NCBI RefSeq assembly: GCF_902459565.1
Contig: NZ_CABPSN010000001.1
Span: 806,001-870,000, forward strand
Source of the DNA: Pandoraea aquatica
GTDB lineage: Bacteria > Pseudomonadota > Gammaproteobacteria > Burkholderiales > Burkholderiaceae
Length of the DNA: 64,000 nt
Direction of reading: 5' to 3'
Shown: positions 39,966-49,900 of the stretch, one piece after another
How positions within the stretch are numbered: the stretch's first letter is position 1
How the letters are laid out: each line of letters starts with the position of its first letter
Notes under the pieces: model-generated
The model's input: the letters and a program-made list of their open reading frames with translations, nothing else
Databases searched by the model: none
What the model was told of the DNA's origin: nothing
Made by a program: the position numbers and the translations under genes

Positions 39966-40976
39966 ATGCCACGACTGCAACCCGTCTACCTGCTGGTCAT
40001 GCCGAACACGCTGTTGCTTGATGTGGCAGCCCCGGCCGAAGCGCTGCGTATCGCGAATCACCAGCAGGACGAGGTACGCTTTGTTCTGCATTACGTCGGC
40101 ACGCAACCGTCGGTCGCCACGTCCATCGGCCTGCGTCTCTCGCCGCTCGACGTGCTGCCCGACACGCTCCCGGCCGACGCCTGGCTGGTCGTCACGGGCA
40201 CGGTCGAGAAGCCCTTGCCCGTTCAGACCGTCGACGGCGCGCATGCCGATGCGGCGCAGGCGCATTTGCCCGACGCCGAAGCCCACGCCATCGCGTGGCT
40301 TCGGCGCATCGTCCGCCCGACACATCAGTTGGCCTGCATCTGTACCGGCGCGCTGCTGGCCGCCCGTGCGGGATTGCTCGACACGCTCGCCTGCACCACG
40401 CATCACGGCAGCTGCGATCAGCTCCGGTCGCTGGCACCGGGCGCACGCGTGGCCGACAACCGACTGTATGTGCGCGACGGCAACGTATGGACCAGCGCGG
40501 GCGTCACGACCGGGCTCGATCTGATGCTGACATTGATCGCCGATGCAACGAGTCCTCTGTGTGCGGCGGCTGTCGCGCGGCAGATGGTCGTCTACGCACG
40601 ACGCGCCGGAGCCGACCCGCAGCTGTCGCCCTGGCTGGAAGGACGCAACCATCTGCATCCTGCGTTGCATCGCGTGCAGGACGCCATCGCGGCCGATCCA
40701 GCGAACGACTGGACGCTCGCCACCATGGCGAACATCGCCTGCACGAGCGAGCGGCACGTCACGCGGCTGTTTCGCGAGCATGCGGGCGTCGCGCCCATCG
40801 ATTACCTGCATCGGCTTCGCATCGCGCTCGCACGCGAAATGCTGGGCAACAGCCACCTCGATCTGGAGCACATTGCACAGCGCGCCGGGTTCGGTTCGAG
40901 CCGCCATCTGCGTCGCGTGTGGCACAAGTTCGAGACGCTGCCGCCCAGTCGCTCACGGCCGCATCTCGCCGGTTGA
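39966..40976 (+). CDS. GlxA-type AraC-family transcriptional regulator (DJ-1/PfpI + HTH)
   Basis: 336 residues. The N-terminal 190 residues form a DJ-1/PfpI-like amidotransferase fold (PVYLLVMPNTLLLDVAAPAEALRIA; ACICTGALLAARAGLLD). The C-terminal 100 residues hold two AraC helix-turn-helices (WTLATMANIACTSERHVTRLFREHAG; LDLEHIAQRAGFGSSRHLRRVW). Such proteins activate catabolic genes for choline, carnitine, arginine or similar. Its position 48 bp after the isochorismatase gene suggests that it controls this cluster. Confidence 0.92.
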   Translation: MPRLQPVYLLVMPNTLLLDVAAPAEALRIANHQQDEVRFVLHYVGTQPSVATSIGLRLSPLDVLPDTLPADAWLVVTGTVEKPLPVQTVDGAHADAAQAHLPDAEAHAIAWLRRIVRPTHQLACICTGALLAARAGLLDTLACTTHHGSCDQLRSLAPGARVADNRLYVRDGNVWTSAGVTTGLDLMLTLIADATSPLCAAAVARQMVVYARRAGADPQLSPWLEGRNHLHPALHRVQDAIAADPANDWTLATMANIACTSERHVTRLFREHAGVAPIDYLHRLRIALAREMLGNSHLDLEHIAQRAGFGSSRHLRRVWHKFETLPPSRSRPHLAG

Positions 40977-40994
40977 CGACGCAGCGCGCCCCCA

Positions 40995-43490
40995 TCAGAT
41001 CCGGTTGGGGTGCCACCCTAGCGGCGCGGCATTGGACCAGTCGGGCACACTGACCGTGCGCGTGCCTTCTCGCCAGTCGTACGCACGAACACCGGGCACC
41101 GCTTCGTACTCGCGAATGGCGGAAACGATCTCCGTAACATTCTCGAATTCGCGGTATTGCACACAGCGCCCCGCCGCGTGCCGACGATACGTGGCGAGCC
41201 AGTCGGACTCGCCTTGGATCGCCGTTTCCTCGCGCGCACCCGCCGCCAGTGCCCGACACATGAACAAATCGACAACAAGACGTATCGGAGACACGGTTTC
41301 GCGCATCGACTGCGGGGCCCTCCCTGTCAGCGCAAGCGACATCGACGGGAACGCCTGATTCGGCCCGGTCCAACTCAGGATCAGACGGTACTTGATATCG
41401 CTCGCACCCAAAGCACGCATCCGAGTCGCGATCGCATTGACAAGCGCCGTCTTGTCGCGACCGAACCGACCGCCCTTATCCGGCGCGTTGTTTTTCAGTT
41501 CGGTCGCGATGACGCTATCCGAACCGAATGCATCCATTGCGCGCCGAATGCCGGTCTGCGTCAGGCGACCACTTTGCACCACCGCTGCAATCCGCTCGCC
41601 GAAAACGCCCGGCGTCCCCGGTTCGACCCACAGCGTCACCGGCGTTGGACCGGACAGCGTTGCGCCGTTGCGTGTCACGTTGAGGAAGCCGTTGTTTGAC
41701 AGCAGGTCCAGACGCCGAAGGGTGCCGGGCGTGGGTGCCTCGACACGCGAACGGCACCACGCAGCAACTTGCCCCCCGCCAAGACTAAGCATCTCGTGAT
41801 GCACGTCGCTTCTCGCTTCGTCGAGCGGACTTTCCCCCGTCAGGAAAATCCGGTACCCGGGCGGAATGCTTCGTATATCGGCGGTGTCGAAGATCCTGCG
41901 GAACGCGTCGGCCATCGGGTCTTGCTCTGCCGCGCCGCCTCCCGGCAGCACCTCGTCGCTTACGACGGCCAGTGCGGGACCGAAGCGTTCATCCTCGTCC
42001 GCCTCGCTGCGCGCCAACATTGCGACGCCGAAAGTGTCATGGCGAAGCGCGAACTCGACAAGATTCGCCGCTTCGCCGCGTACCCGTTGAGCGTTATATC
42101 GCTGCCGACTTCGGGAAAGCAGGTCCAATATGCATTGTTCGCACTGCTCGGCCGAGCGATGCGGCGGCGGGCCGTCTGCAAATTCATCGAAGTTCGCCCC
42201 TGCCATCGTTTCGCCGAGAAAGTGCGCCAATGGCAGGCTAGGCGCGTCGTGCCACTCGTCGGACTCGCTTCGAAAAATGTGATCGGTGGGCACATAGCGG
42301 TTCTCGCCCGGCGCGACGAGCGCTCTGACCAGCGCGACGATCGCCTGCCCTTCATCATCGGACGTGTGCCGCGCTGCCTGCGCGATCAGGTACAACAGAT
42401 CGTGATCTCGCTCGACAGGGACGTTCCCGCCGCGCGTGATCCGATCTTCGAACCACTGCTTTGCGCGCTGTACGAGCACCGTGAAATCCGGCGTTGGTGT
42501 CTCAAAGACGATTTCGCAAACCGCGAGTCCTTGAGACGGGTCGCCCCCATCCACCATCACATGCGCGAGCGTCGCTGCGTCAGCATCGCTCAGGTGGCGC
42601 GCCAGGAACGCACGCAGATCCGGATTGATGGCTACGTCCGTGCTGCCACGCCACAATGCCTCCCCCGTGGTGAGCGACAGGAGCATATGCCCCTGATCGC
42701 CTTTCATTGCCACAACGCCACCGATCCGTACATCGTTGAGCCTGATCGTGCCCACGCCGCAGGTTCGATGAAGACGAGAGAGCATCAGGGATCGCTGGAC
42801 CTGCGGCACACGCCCGAAGTGCCAGAGCAGCAGGCCTGCTTCCACGCGCTCGAAGACGTTCTTGAGCGCAGCCTCGAATGCGGGCGTCCAACATTGCTGC
42901 AACGCTACCGTCGAAGGGGCTACCTCGCTCACGCCGTGTTCCAACAGCGTGGCCGAAGCGGATGTTGTCGTTTGAAGCGAACCGTGCAACGTCGCTGTCT
43001 CGTTTGCCTCGACACCGTAGCGGACGGCTTGCCATTGCGACACCACCGTTTCCCATTTCACCAGACTCGGATCCACAAGTGGATCGCCGGTACGACGAGG
43101 TGCACGGGTCACGTATTTTTCCGTCGTCTTCGGCGCGAGGGTCGATTTGTCGGAGGGCTTGAGGTAGCCCGCGACCTCCGATCGAACGCCGTTAAGGGCG
43201 GTCTCGTTGACTTTGAGTTTCGGCAGCGCGTCGAACGGTGACTCCACCCAAATGTGGAACAGCTGACCATCGCACTCGACGATGTCGTCTGGCCCCCACA
43301 CCGACGCGGGTGCCGACACGAGGGCATGCACGACACGCGCGCTCCATGGCGCGTCGGCCATCGGATCACATCGCGCTGGAGGCACGTTGTTCGTTCGCTG
43401 CGATGCCTCCGCGTCCAGCCGTGGTTCGCTCTGAAGCGCGGACATGCCGGATGGCGGTCCGAAGAATCGAAACTGTGACGAGATCTGCAT
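40995..43490 (-). CDS. Large unidentified protein, 831 residues
   Basis: The start is the ATG at 43490, spaced well from AGGGG; an ATG at 43496 is also possible. No signal peptide or membrane segments. The product is a mixed alpha/beta soluble protein with 12 or more cysteines spread out, for example ECDGQLFHIWVESPF, LLLWHFGRVPQVQRSLMLSRLHRTCG, WFEDRITRGGNVPVERDHDLLYLIAQAA and SDIKYRLILSWTGPN. No family was recognised. It is monocistronic and convergent with the GlxA-type gene. Size, lack of neighbours and lack of known domains would fit a secreted effector or toxin, but nothing proves that. Confidence 0.75.
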   Translation of the reverse strand: MQISSQFRFFGPPSGMSALQSEPRLDAEASQRTNNVPPARCDPMADAPWSARVVHALVSAPASVWGPDDIVECDGQLFHIWVESPFDALPKLKVNETALNGVRSEVAGYLKPSDKSTLAPKTTEKYVTRAPRRTGDPLVDPSLVKWETVVSQWQAVRYGVEANETATLHGSLQTTTSASATLLEHGVSEVAPSTVALQQCWTPAFEAALKNVFERVEAGLLLWHFGRVPQVQRSLMLSRLHRTCGVGTIRLNDVRIGGVVAMKGDQGHMLLSLTTGEALWRGSTDVAINPDLRAFLARHLSDADAATLAHVMVDGGDPSQGLAVCEIVFETPTPDFTVLVQRAKQWFEDRITRGGNVPVERDHDLLYLIAQAARHTSDDEGQAIVALVRALVAPGENRYVPTDHIFRSESDEWHDAPSLPLAHFLGETMAGANFDEFADGPPPHRSAEQCEQCILDLLSRSRQRYNAQRVRGEAANLVEFALRHDTFGVAMLARSEADEDERFGPALAVVSDEVLPGGGAAEQDPMADAFRRIFDTADIRSIPPGYRIFLTGESPLDEARSDVHHEMLSLGGGQVAAWCRSRVEAPTPGTLRRLDLLSNNGFLNVTRNGATLSGPTPVTLWVEPGTPGVFGERIAAVVQSGRLTQTGIRRAMDAFGSDSVIATELKNNAPDKGGRFGRDKTALVNAIATRMRALGASDIKYRLILSWTGPNQAFPSMSLALTGRAPQSMRETVSPIRLVVDLFMCRALAAGAREETAIQGESDWLATYRRHAAGRCVQYREFENVTEIVSAIREYEAVPGVRAYDWREGTRTVSVPDWSNAAPLGWHPNRI

Positions 43491-43725
43491 GTGCATGTCC
43501 CCTGCCCTCGGTTGACGACCGGTATCTGCTGCCGTATCTGCTGCCTGCGCCCAAATACTCCTGCCGACGTCAACCCGTCTGAGTTCACTTTTCGCTCAAC
43601 GCGCAGCCATTGGGAAATGGTGCTGGTGGGGGTGCATCGCTGTAAAATGCGAAACCAGTCGCGCGCGTCGGCCCCTTGGGGCCAGCTTCGAACGCCCGCT
43701 GCGCACACTCACTCAGACTTTTCAG

Positions 43726-44625
43726 ATGGCTCACGACCTCGTCATACTGGGGCCCACCGCTCCGACCGCCCCCGATGCGGGCACCACAACACAGCGCGCC
43801 GGTGGCCTGAGCGCTGCACTATCGGCCCTTCAGTCGCTGGTGCCGGGCTTGACGCCTGACGTGGCGCAAGGTGCCGTCCGTTTTCGCGATATCGCCGATA
43901 CCCCTGCACTGCGCGCTGGCATGACAACGCTGGCGCAGCAGTATCCGGTCGACATCGCCATTGTCGACAGCGCACGTCGATTGACGGACTTCAAGCTCGT
44001 GGCCATGGACATGGACTCGACGCTCATTACCATCGAGTGCATCGACGAAATCGCGGATTACTGCGGTCTGAAAGCGGAAGTCTCGGCGATTACCGAAGCC
44101 GCCATGCGCGGCGAGATCAAGGATTTCAACGAAAGCCTGACGCGGCGCGTGGCGCTGCTCAAGGGGCTCGACGCCAGCGCGCTGGAGAAGGTCTACGAAG
44201 AACGTCTGCAACTCTCTCCCGGTGCCGAGAAGATGCTGCGTGGCGTACAGGCACTCGGCATCCGCACCTTGCTGGTTTCCGGGGGCTTCACGTTCTTCAC
44301 GGATCGCCTGAAGGCACGCCTGAATCTCGATGTGACGCGGGCGAATACGCTGGAAATCGTCGACGGTAAACTCACCGGACGCGTGCTGGGCGAGATCGTC
44401 AATGCGGAAGTCAAGGCACGCACGGTGACCGAAGTGGCCGCGCAGTTTGGCGCGACGCCGTCACAAGCCGTCGTGATGGGCGACGGGTCGAACGATCTTC
44501 AGATGATGGCGATCGCCGGACTGTCGGTAGCGTTCCGTGCGAAGCCGGTGGTGCGCGAGAAGGCGTCGGTGGCGTTCAACCACGTGGGACTCGACGGGCT
44601 GCTCTCTCTATTTCGCAGCCACTGA
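43726..44625 (+). CDS. serB: Phosphoserine phosphatase SerB
   Basis: 299 residues. HAD phosphatase motif I is D95-M-D97-S-T-L (nucleophile D95), motif II is LLVSGGFTFF, motif III includes K...VMGDGSNDLQMM. The ~85-residue N-terminal region is the ACT-like extension seen in proteobacterial SerB. It releases serine from O-phosphoserine in the last step of serine synthesis. Convergent with metC, separated by two hairpins. Confidence 0.95.
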   Translation: MAHDLVILGPTAPTAPDAGTTTQRAGGLSAALSALQSLVPGLTPDVAQGAVRFRDIADTPALRAGMTTLAQQYPVDIAIVDSARRLTDFKLVAMDMDSTLITIECIDEIADYCGLKAEVSAITEAAMRGEIKDFNESLTRRVALLKGLDASALEKVYEERLQLSPGAEKMLRGVQALGIRTLLVSGGFTFFTDRLKARLNLDVTRANTLEIVDGKLTGRVLGEIVNAEVKARTVTEVAAQFGATPSQAVVMGDGSNDLQMMAIAGLSVAFRAKPVVREKASVAFNHVGLDGLLSLFRSH

Positions 44626-44649
44626 ACGTCGCGAGTGCGACGCTCGTGT

Positions 44650-44713
44650 ACGGACGCCGTGAGGCGTCCGTCACCCTCTTCGCGAGGCATGGCACCCAAT
44701 TCCGGTGCCATGC
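44650..44713. terminator. Two hairpins between convergent serB and metC
   Basis: First stem 44650-44658 with 44663-44671 (ACGGACGCC, GTGA loop). Second stem 44687-44696 with 44704-44713 (GCATGGCACC). Neither has a long U-run, but together they separate the convergent genes. Confidence 0.6.
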
Positions 44714-44728
44714 ATGCCGACAAGGCGC

Positions 44729-45946
44729 TCAGCCGCCGAGATGCGCCTTCAGGCTGGCTTCGATATCGGCTTGCAGATCGCGCACGTCTTCCAGACCCAC
44801 ATAGAAGCGCACCAGACCGCCCTTATGCGGCCACGGCGTGGCCGTGCGCATGGACGGCACGCGATACGGCAGTGCAAGGCTATGCGCCCCGCCCCAGCTG
44901 AAACCGATCTTGAACAGGCGCAGTCCTTCGATGAAGGCATCGATCTGTGCTTGCGAGTAGCGCTCGTCGAACACCACCGAGAACAGGCCGCCCGCGCCCG
45001 TAAAGTCGCGCCGGAAATGTTGATAGCCCGGGCAGTCTTCGAACGCGGGATGCAGCACGGCGGCGATCTCGTGACGCGTTCCCAGCCAGGTGGCCAGCGT
45101 CATGGCGGACCGGTCGTGCGCTTCGAAGCGCAATTGCAGGTTACCGAGGCTGCGCAGTACGAGACTGCAATCGTCGGCCGACACCCCGACGCCCAAGCGC
45201 ATGCGCGCTTGCTTCAGACGATGGTGAATGTCGTCGTCGATGGTCACGACGCCGCCCATCAGAATGTCGCTACCGCCCGATTGGTACTTGGTCAGCGCCT
45301 GCACCGAGATGTCCACACCATGATCGAATGGACGGAACGCCAGCCCGGCGGAGTACGTGTTATCGATGGCGGTGAGCACACCACGCTCACGGGCCACGCG
45401 CGCAATGGCGGGAATGTCCGGCACTTCCATCGTCACCGAGCCTGGCGCTTCCAACCAGATCAGCTTCGTATTCGGCTGAATCAGTGCGCCGATGCCGTCA
45501 CCGATCATCGGATCGTAGTAGCGCACCGTGATCCCCCACGCCTGTGCCAGCCAGTCGCCGTGATCGCGATTCGGGCCGTAGGCGTTGTCGGGAATCAGCA
45601 CGTCGTCGCCGCTCTTGATGAGCCCGAAGTACACGTTGGAGATGGCGGACAGCCCCGAAGGGAAGAGTAAGCAGTGCTTGCCGCCTTCGAGCGCCGCGAG
45701 GCGTCGCATCAGCTCCATCGACGTGGGCGTGGCATGCAGACCGTAGCGCCACTGGCTGTCGTTCTTCCAGTCGAGCGAGCGCATGGCCGCCAGATCGGGG
45801 AAGACCACCGTCGACGCGCGCGCCACCGGCACCGGCATGGCCGAGAAACCGGCGGGCAACTGTGTGTCGGTGTGCAGAATATTGGTTTGCCAGTGCCAGC
45901 CGTTGGCTTCCGGCTTGTCGAGGGGCTTGCGGTTGTCTTGCGTCAT
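44729..45946 (-). CDS. metC: Cystathionine beta-lyase
   Basis: 405 residues from the ATG at 45946 (CGGAG upstream); the frame extends to 46048 without support. PLP enzyme of the Cys/Met metabolism family: the PLP lysine is K220 (ALTKYQSGGSD), D195 lies in AIDNTYSAG, and the FPSGLSAISNVYFGLIKSGD block is near residue 95. It cleaves cystathionine to homocysteine, pyruvate and ammonia. The SGGSD after the lysine and the C-terminal FKIGFSWGGAHSL are typical of MetC rather than MetB. Confidence 0.92.
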   Translation of the reverse strand: MTQDNRKPLDKPEANGWHWQTNILHTDTQLPAGFSAMPVPVARASTVVFPDLAAMRSLDWKNDSQWRYGLHATPTSMELMRRLAALEGGKHCLLFPSGLSAISNVYFGLIKSGDDVLIPDNAYGPNRDHGDWLAQAWGITVRYYDPMIGDGIGALIQPNTKLIWLEAPGSVTMEVPDIPAIARVARERGVLTAIDNTYSAGLAFRPFDHGVDISVQALTKYQSGGSDILMGGVVTIDDDIHHRLKQARMRLGVGVSADDCSLVLRSLGNLQLRFEAHDRSAMTLATWLGTRHEIAAVLHPAFEDCPGYQHFRRDFTGAGGLFSVVFDERYSQAQIDAFIEGLRLFKIGFSWGGAHSLALPYRVPSMRTATPWPHKGGLVRFYVGLEDVRDLQADIEASLKAHLGG

Positions 45947-45999
45947 CACGGCTCCGGAAAAGGCTTGGGCCGGCAACAACGCCGGCCCCCGGGAGTAAC

Positions 46000-47181
46000 T
46001 TACACGCGCTCGAACACGGCCGCAATGCCCTGACCGCCGCCGATACACATGGTCACCAGTGCATACCGGCCGCCGATGCGCTGCAACTCGTGCAGTGCCT
46101 TGACGGTAATGAGCGCGCCCGTCGCACCGATCGGGTGGCCCAGCGAAATGCCGGAGCCGTTCGGGTTCACTTTGGCGGGATCGAAGCCGAGATCACGCGT
46201 GACCGCGCAGGCCTGCGCCGCGAAGGCCTCGTTAGCCTCCACCACGTCGATGTCGTCGACCTTCAGGCCGGCACGCTCCAGCGCCTTGCGCGACGCCGGC
46301 ACGGGGCCGATACCCATGTAGTTCGGATCGACGCCGGCGTGTGCGTAGCTCACCAGACGCGCGAGCGGCTTCGCACCACGTCGCTCGGCTTCAGCGCGTT
46401 CCATCAGAATGAGTGCGGCGGCCGCGTCGTTCAGACCGGACGCGTTGCCGGCAGTGACGGTGCCATCCTTTTCGAACACGGGGCGCAGCTTCGCCATGTC
46501 GGCCAGAGTGACGTCCGCCCGCACGTGCTCGTCGGTCGTGAAGGCCACGTCGCCCTTCTTCGACTTCAGCGTGATCGGCACGATCTGATCGTTGAAGTAA
46601 CCCGCCGCCATGGCACGTGCGGCGCGCTGGTGCGATTCCACGGCGAGATTGTCCTGATCTTCGCGCGTAATACCCCACTTCTTCGCGATGTTCTCCGCCG
46701 TCACCCCCATGTGGATGTTCGCGAACGGATCGTGCAACGCACCCAGCATCATGTCGACGAGACGCGACTCGCCCATGCGCGTGCCCCAGCGTGCGCCGGG
46801 CATCACATACGGCGCACGGCTCATGCTCTCCGCGCCGCCCGCCATCGCCACATCGGTGTCGCCGAGCAGGATCGATTGTGCCGCCGAGACCACCGCCTGC
46901 AGGCCGGAGCCGCACAGACGGTTCACGGTCATCGCGGGGGCGTGCTGGCTCACGCCGGCTTCAATGGAAGCCACACGTGCCAGATACATGTCTTTGGGTT
47001 CTGTGTGGATGACGTTGCCGAACACGACGTGTCCGACGTCTTCACCGCCGACCTGCGCGCGGGCCATGGCCTCGCGGGCGACGATGGCGCCGAGCTGCGT
47101 CGGCGCGAAGTCCTTCAGGCTGCCGCCAAAATCACCAATCGCGGTACGTACACCACTGACGATCACGACCTCTCGTTCCAT
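46000..47181 (-). CDS. bktB: Beta-ketothiolase BktB
   Basis: 393 residues with catalytic C90 (VNRLCGSGLQ), H349 (SLGHPIGATG) and C379 (CIGGGQG). The sequence is close to what I recall of Cupriavidus BktB (HVVFGNVIHTEPKDMYLARVA; DMMLGALHDPF), which condenses or cleaves acyl-CoAs of four and five carbons and feeds 3-hydroxyvalerate into PHA. A PHA synthesis operon lies 4 kb to the right. It is 53 bp upstream of metC on the same strand. Confidence 0.9.
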   Translation of the reverse strand: MEREVVIVSGVRTAIGDFGGSLKDFAPTQLGAIVAREAMARAQVGGEDVGHVVFGNVIHTEPKDMYLARVASIEAGVSQHAPAMTVNRLCGSGLQAVVSAAQSILLGDTDVAMAGGAESMSRAPYVMPGARWGTRMGESRLVDMMLGALHDPFANIHMGVTAENIAKKWGITREDQDNLAVESHQRAARAMAAGYFNDQIVPITLKSKKGDVAFTTDEHVRADVTLADMAKLRPVFEKDGTVTAGNASGLNDAAAALILMERAEAERRGAKPLARLVSYAHAGVDPNYMGIGPVPASRKALERAGLKVDDIDVVEANEAFAAQACAVTRDLGFDPAKVNPNGSGISLGHPIGATGALITVKALHELQRIGGRYALVTMCIGGGQGIAAVFERV

Positions 47182-47316
47182 GTCTCTTCTCCGGGTGGAT
47201 ATAGGTTTGCAACGAGTATAGCGCCGTAGGGGTTACCTCGATGGCAGGCGCATTGGAGGGAAACTTCGATGACAGCGCTTGCACCGCGCTGCCCCTTCCC
47301 TCAATGGATTCGCCGT

Positions 47317-48270
47317 TTAGCTCGCCAGTTGCTTGAGCACCTGCTCGGCGCTCGGCACCGGCGCGACCGCACCGTAACCGGTGGTCGAGAGTGCCGCGCA
47401 GACGTTGGCGTAACGCGCAGCGGCGAACGGATCGTCGCCCAGCGCCAGACGCGCGATGAAAGCGCCGCCGAAGCAATCGCCTGCGCCCGTGGCGTCGACG
47501 GCCTGCACCGGGTACGGTGCGACGATGCGACGCTCCTGCGGGGTCGCGACGTAGCAGCCCTCACGTCCGAGCTTGAGCGCCACGACCTTCACACCGTGGG
47601 AGAGCAGTTCGTCGAGAATCGCGTCGCGGTCTTCCAGGCCGGTGACCGCCGTCACGTCGTCCCAGCTCGGCAGGCAGACGTCGGTCAGGCTGAACGCTTC
47701 ACGCATCGTGGCGCGCGCGCGGGCGAGCGGCCACAGTTTGAGACGCAGATTCGTGTCGAACGACACTTTGCCGCCGGCGGCGCGAATCTTCGACATGGCG
47801 TCGAAGGCGGCGTCGCAGGCGTTCACGCTGATCGCCAGGCTGATGCCCGACAGATGCAGAAACTGTGCGCCCGCCAGCGCCTCGCAAGGCAGATCCTGCG
47901 CGTGATAGCGGCTCGCAGCAGAACCTGCGCGCAGATAGTCGAAGTGGTGGCCGTTATCGTCGTGCGAGACGAAATAGACGCCGGTCGGCGACTGGCCGTC
48001 AACGCGCACGTAACGCGTATCGACCTGTTCGTCGCGCCACAGATCGAGCAGCATGCGGCCGAAGAGGTCGTCGCCCACGGCGCTCACGAAGCCCGTGCTC
48101 ACGCCCTGACGGCGCGCGGCAATGGCGAAGTTGGACGTGTCGCCGCCAAAGCCTTGCAGATAGCGACGGGCATCATCGGGCGACTGGTTGAACTCGACCA
48201 TCGCTTCGCCCATCGCGAGCACTTGCGGCGTTTGCATCGTTTGCACCGTTTTCGAATCCTGCTGCGTCAT
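47317..48270 (-). CDS. kdgK: PfkB-family sugar kinase, probable 2-keto-3-deoxygluconate kinase
   Basis: 317 residues from the ATG at 48270, which overlaps the rimO stop (TGATG), so translation is coupled. Ribokinase-fold motifs: GEAMVEF at the N-terminus, GGDTSNFAIAARR, TGVYFVS, and the catalytic loop DATGAGDCFGGAFIARL. The pattern with DTNLRLKLW and LPSWDD fits KDG kinases, which phosphorylate 2-keto-3-deoxygluconate for the Entner-Doudoroff pathway. Ribokinase-like specificity for another sugar cannot be excluded. Confidence 0.85.
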   Translation of the reverse strand: MTQQDSKTVQTMQTPQVLAMGEAMVEFNQSPDDARRYLQGFGGDTSNFAIAARRQGVSTGFVSAVGDDLFGRMLLDLWRDEQVDTRYVRVDGQSPTGVYFVSHDDNGHHFDYLRAGSAASRYHAQDLPCEALAGAQFLHLSGISLAISVNACDAAFDAMSKIRAAGGKVSFDTNLRLKLWPLARARATMREAFSLTDVCLPSWDDVTAVTGLEDRDAILDELLSHGVKVVALKLGREGCYVATPQERRIVAPYPVQAVDATGAGDCFGGAFIARLALGDDPFAAARYANVCAALSTTGYGAVAPVPSAEQVLKQLAS

Positions 48271-49637
48271 CAGACCACCTCGCCCCACAGATCGTGACCG
48301 TCGGCACCGGTGACTTCGACGTTGACGAACTCGCCGACCTTGAGGCGCTTCGCCGCCTTGGCGGTCGGCTCGATGTACACGAGGCCGTCGATTTCCGGGG
48401 CATCGGCGGCCGAGCGGGCGATGCCGCCGTCCTGATTGATTTCGTCGACGATCACCTGAATCGTCTTGCCGATCTTGCGCTGCTGACGCTCGGCCGAAAT
48501 CTCCTCGGCCACTTCCATGAAGCGTGCACGGCGCTCTTCACGCACTTCGTCCGGCAATGCACCCGGCAGTTCGTTGGCGCGTGCGCCTTCGACCGGCGAA
48601 TAGGCGAAGCAGCCCACGCGGTCGAGTTCGGCTTCGCGCAGGAAGTCCAGCATGTATTCGAATTCGGCTTCGGTCTCGCCCGGGAAACCGGCGATGAACG
48701 TACTGCGGATCGTCAGGTCCGGGCACATCTTGCGCCAGGCCTGAATGCGCTCCAGATTCTTCTCGCCCGAGGCCGGACGCTTCATGCGCTTGAGCACGTC
48801 CGGGTGGGCGTGTTGCAGCGGCACGTCGAGATACGGAAGGATGTGGCCTTCGGCCATCAGCGGAATGATCTCGTCGACGTGCGGATACGGATAGACGTAG
48901 TGCAGACGCACCCATGCACCGTATTGCTTGGCCAGTTCGCCCAGCGCGGTCACCAGTTCGGTCATGCGCGTCTTGAGCGGACGGCCAGCCCAGAAGCCGG
49001 TGCGGTACTTCACGTCGACGCCATACGCACTGGTGTCCTGCGAGATCACCAGCAGCTCCTTGACGCCTGCCTTGAACAGGTTCTCGGCTTCGAGCATCAC
49101 TTCCGCGACCGGGCGCGAATCGAGATCGCCTCGCATCGACGGGATGATGCAGAACGTGCAGCGATGGTTGCAGCCTTCGGAAATTTTCAGATAGGCGTAG
49201 TGACGCGGCGTGAGCTTGATGCCAGCCGGCGGAACGAGATCGGTGAACGGATCGTGCGGCTTGGGCAGGTGCGTGTGCACTGCGCTCATCACCTCACCCA
49301 CGGCGTGCGGACCGGTGACGGCGAGCACCTTCGGGTGCACGGCGCTCACGATGTCCTGACCGGCGGCGTCTTTCTTCGCGCCCAAACAGCCGGTGACGAT
49401 CACCTTGCCGTTCTCGGCCAGTGCTTCGCCGATGGCATCGAGGCTTTCCTGCACGGCGTCGTCGATGAAGCCACAGGTGTTGACCACGACGAGATCGGCA
49501 CCGTCATAGGTACCGGCAATGTCGTAGCCTTCGGCGCGGAGTTGGGTCAGGATCTGCTCGGAGTCGACCAAAGCCTTGGGGCAGCCGAGCGAAACGAAGC
49601 CGACCTTGGGGGTGCCGGCGGGCGATGGGCGGGACAT
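48270..49637 (-). CDS. rimO: Ribosomal protein S12 methylthiotransferase RimO
   Basis: 455 residues from the ATG at 49637; an upstream ATG at 49703 gives a non-conserved extension. N-terminal UPF0004 domain with cysteines in [21 protein letters not shown] and VTGCLGAKK, a radical SAM centre CNHRCTFC, and a C-terminal TRAM domain ([27 protein letters not shown]). It attaches a methylthio group to an aspartate of ribosomal protein S12. Followed by, and coupled to, the sugar kinase gene. Confidence 0.96.
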   Translation of the reverse strand: MSRPSPAGTPKVGFVSLGCPKALVDSEQILTQLRAEGYDIAGTYDGADLVVVNTCGFIDDAVQESLDAIGEALAENGKVIVTGCLGAKKDAAGQDIVSAVHPKVLAVTGPHAVGEVMSAVHTHLPKPHDPFTDLVPPAGIKLTPRHYAYLKISEGCNHRCTFCIIPSMRGDLDSRPVAEVMLEAENLFKAGVKELLVISQDTSAYGVDVKYRTGFWAGRPLKTRMTELVTALGELAKQYGAWVRLHYVYPYPHVDEIIPLMAEGHILPYLDVPLQHAHPDVLKRMKRPASGEKNLERIQAWRKMCPDLTIRSTFIAGFPGETEAEFEYMLDFLREAELDRVGCFAYSPVEGARANELPGALPDEVREERRARFMEVAEEISAERQQRKIGKTIQVIVDEINQDGGIARSAADAPEIDGLVYIEPTAKAAKRLKVGEFVNVEVTGADGHDLWGEVV

Positions 49638-49900
49638 GGGGCGAAATCCTGATGTAGTAGATGCTTGTAACGGTCGACCGGTACGCGACACCGTTGGCGT
49701 CATGCGTCTTCTACGTCTGATGCGACGTAACCGGCTGAATAACCGCGCATTTTACCCTGATCGTCTGCCGTTCGTTCCAACTATTGCGCCGCAACGCAGC
49801 CGATCGGGTCAAATCGTCGGCAGTGTGCGCCCCACGCCACACTGCCGCGTTCGCAGGCACCGTCCATCTCCGGTCGATGCCCGTCGTCAAAAAGCCTCGT

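Noticed and set aside
41769-43241. 490-codon frame antisense to the 831-residue orphan protein
   Set aside because: Highly Arg/His-rich with no domain. The minus-strand frame is longer, has a ribosome site and balanced composition, so it is the likely gene.
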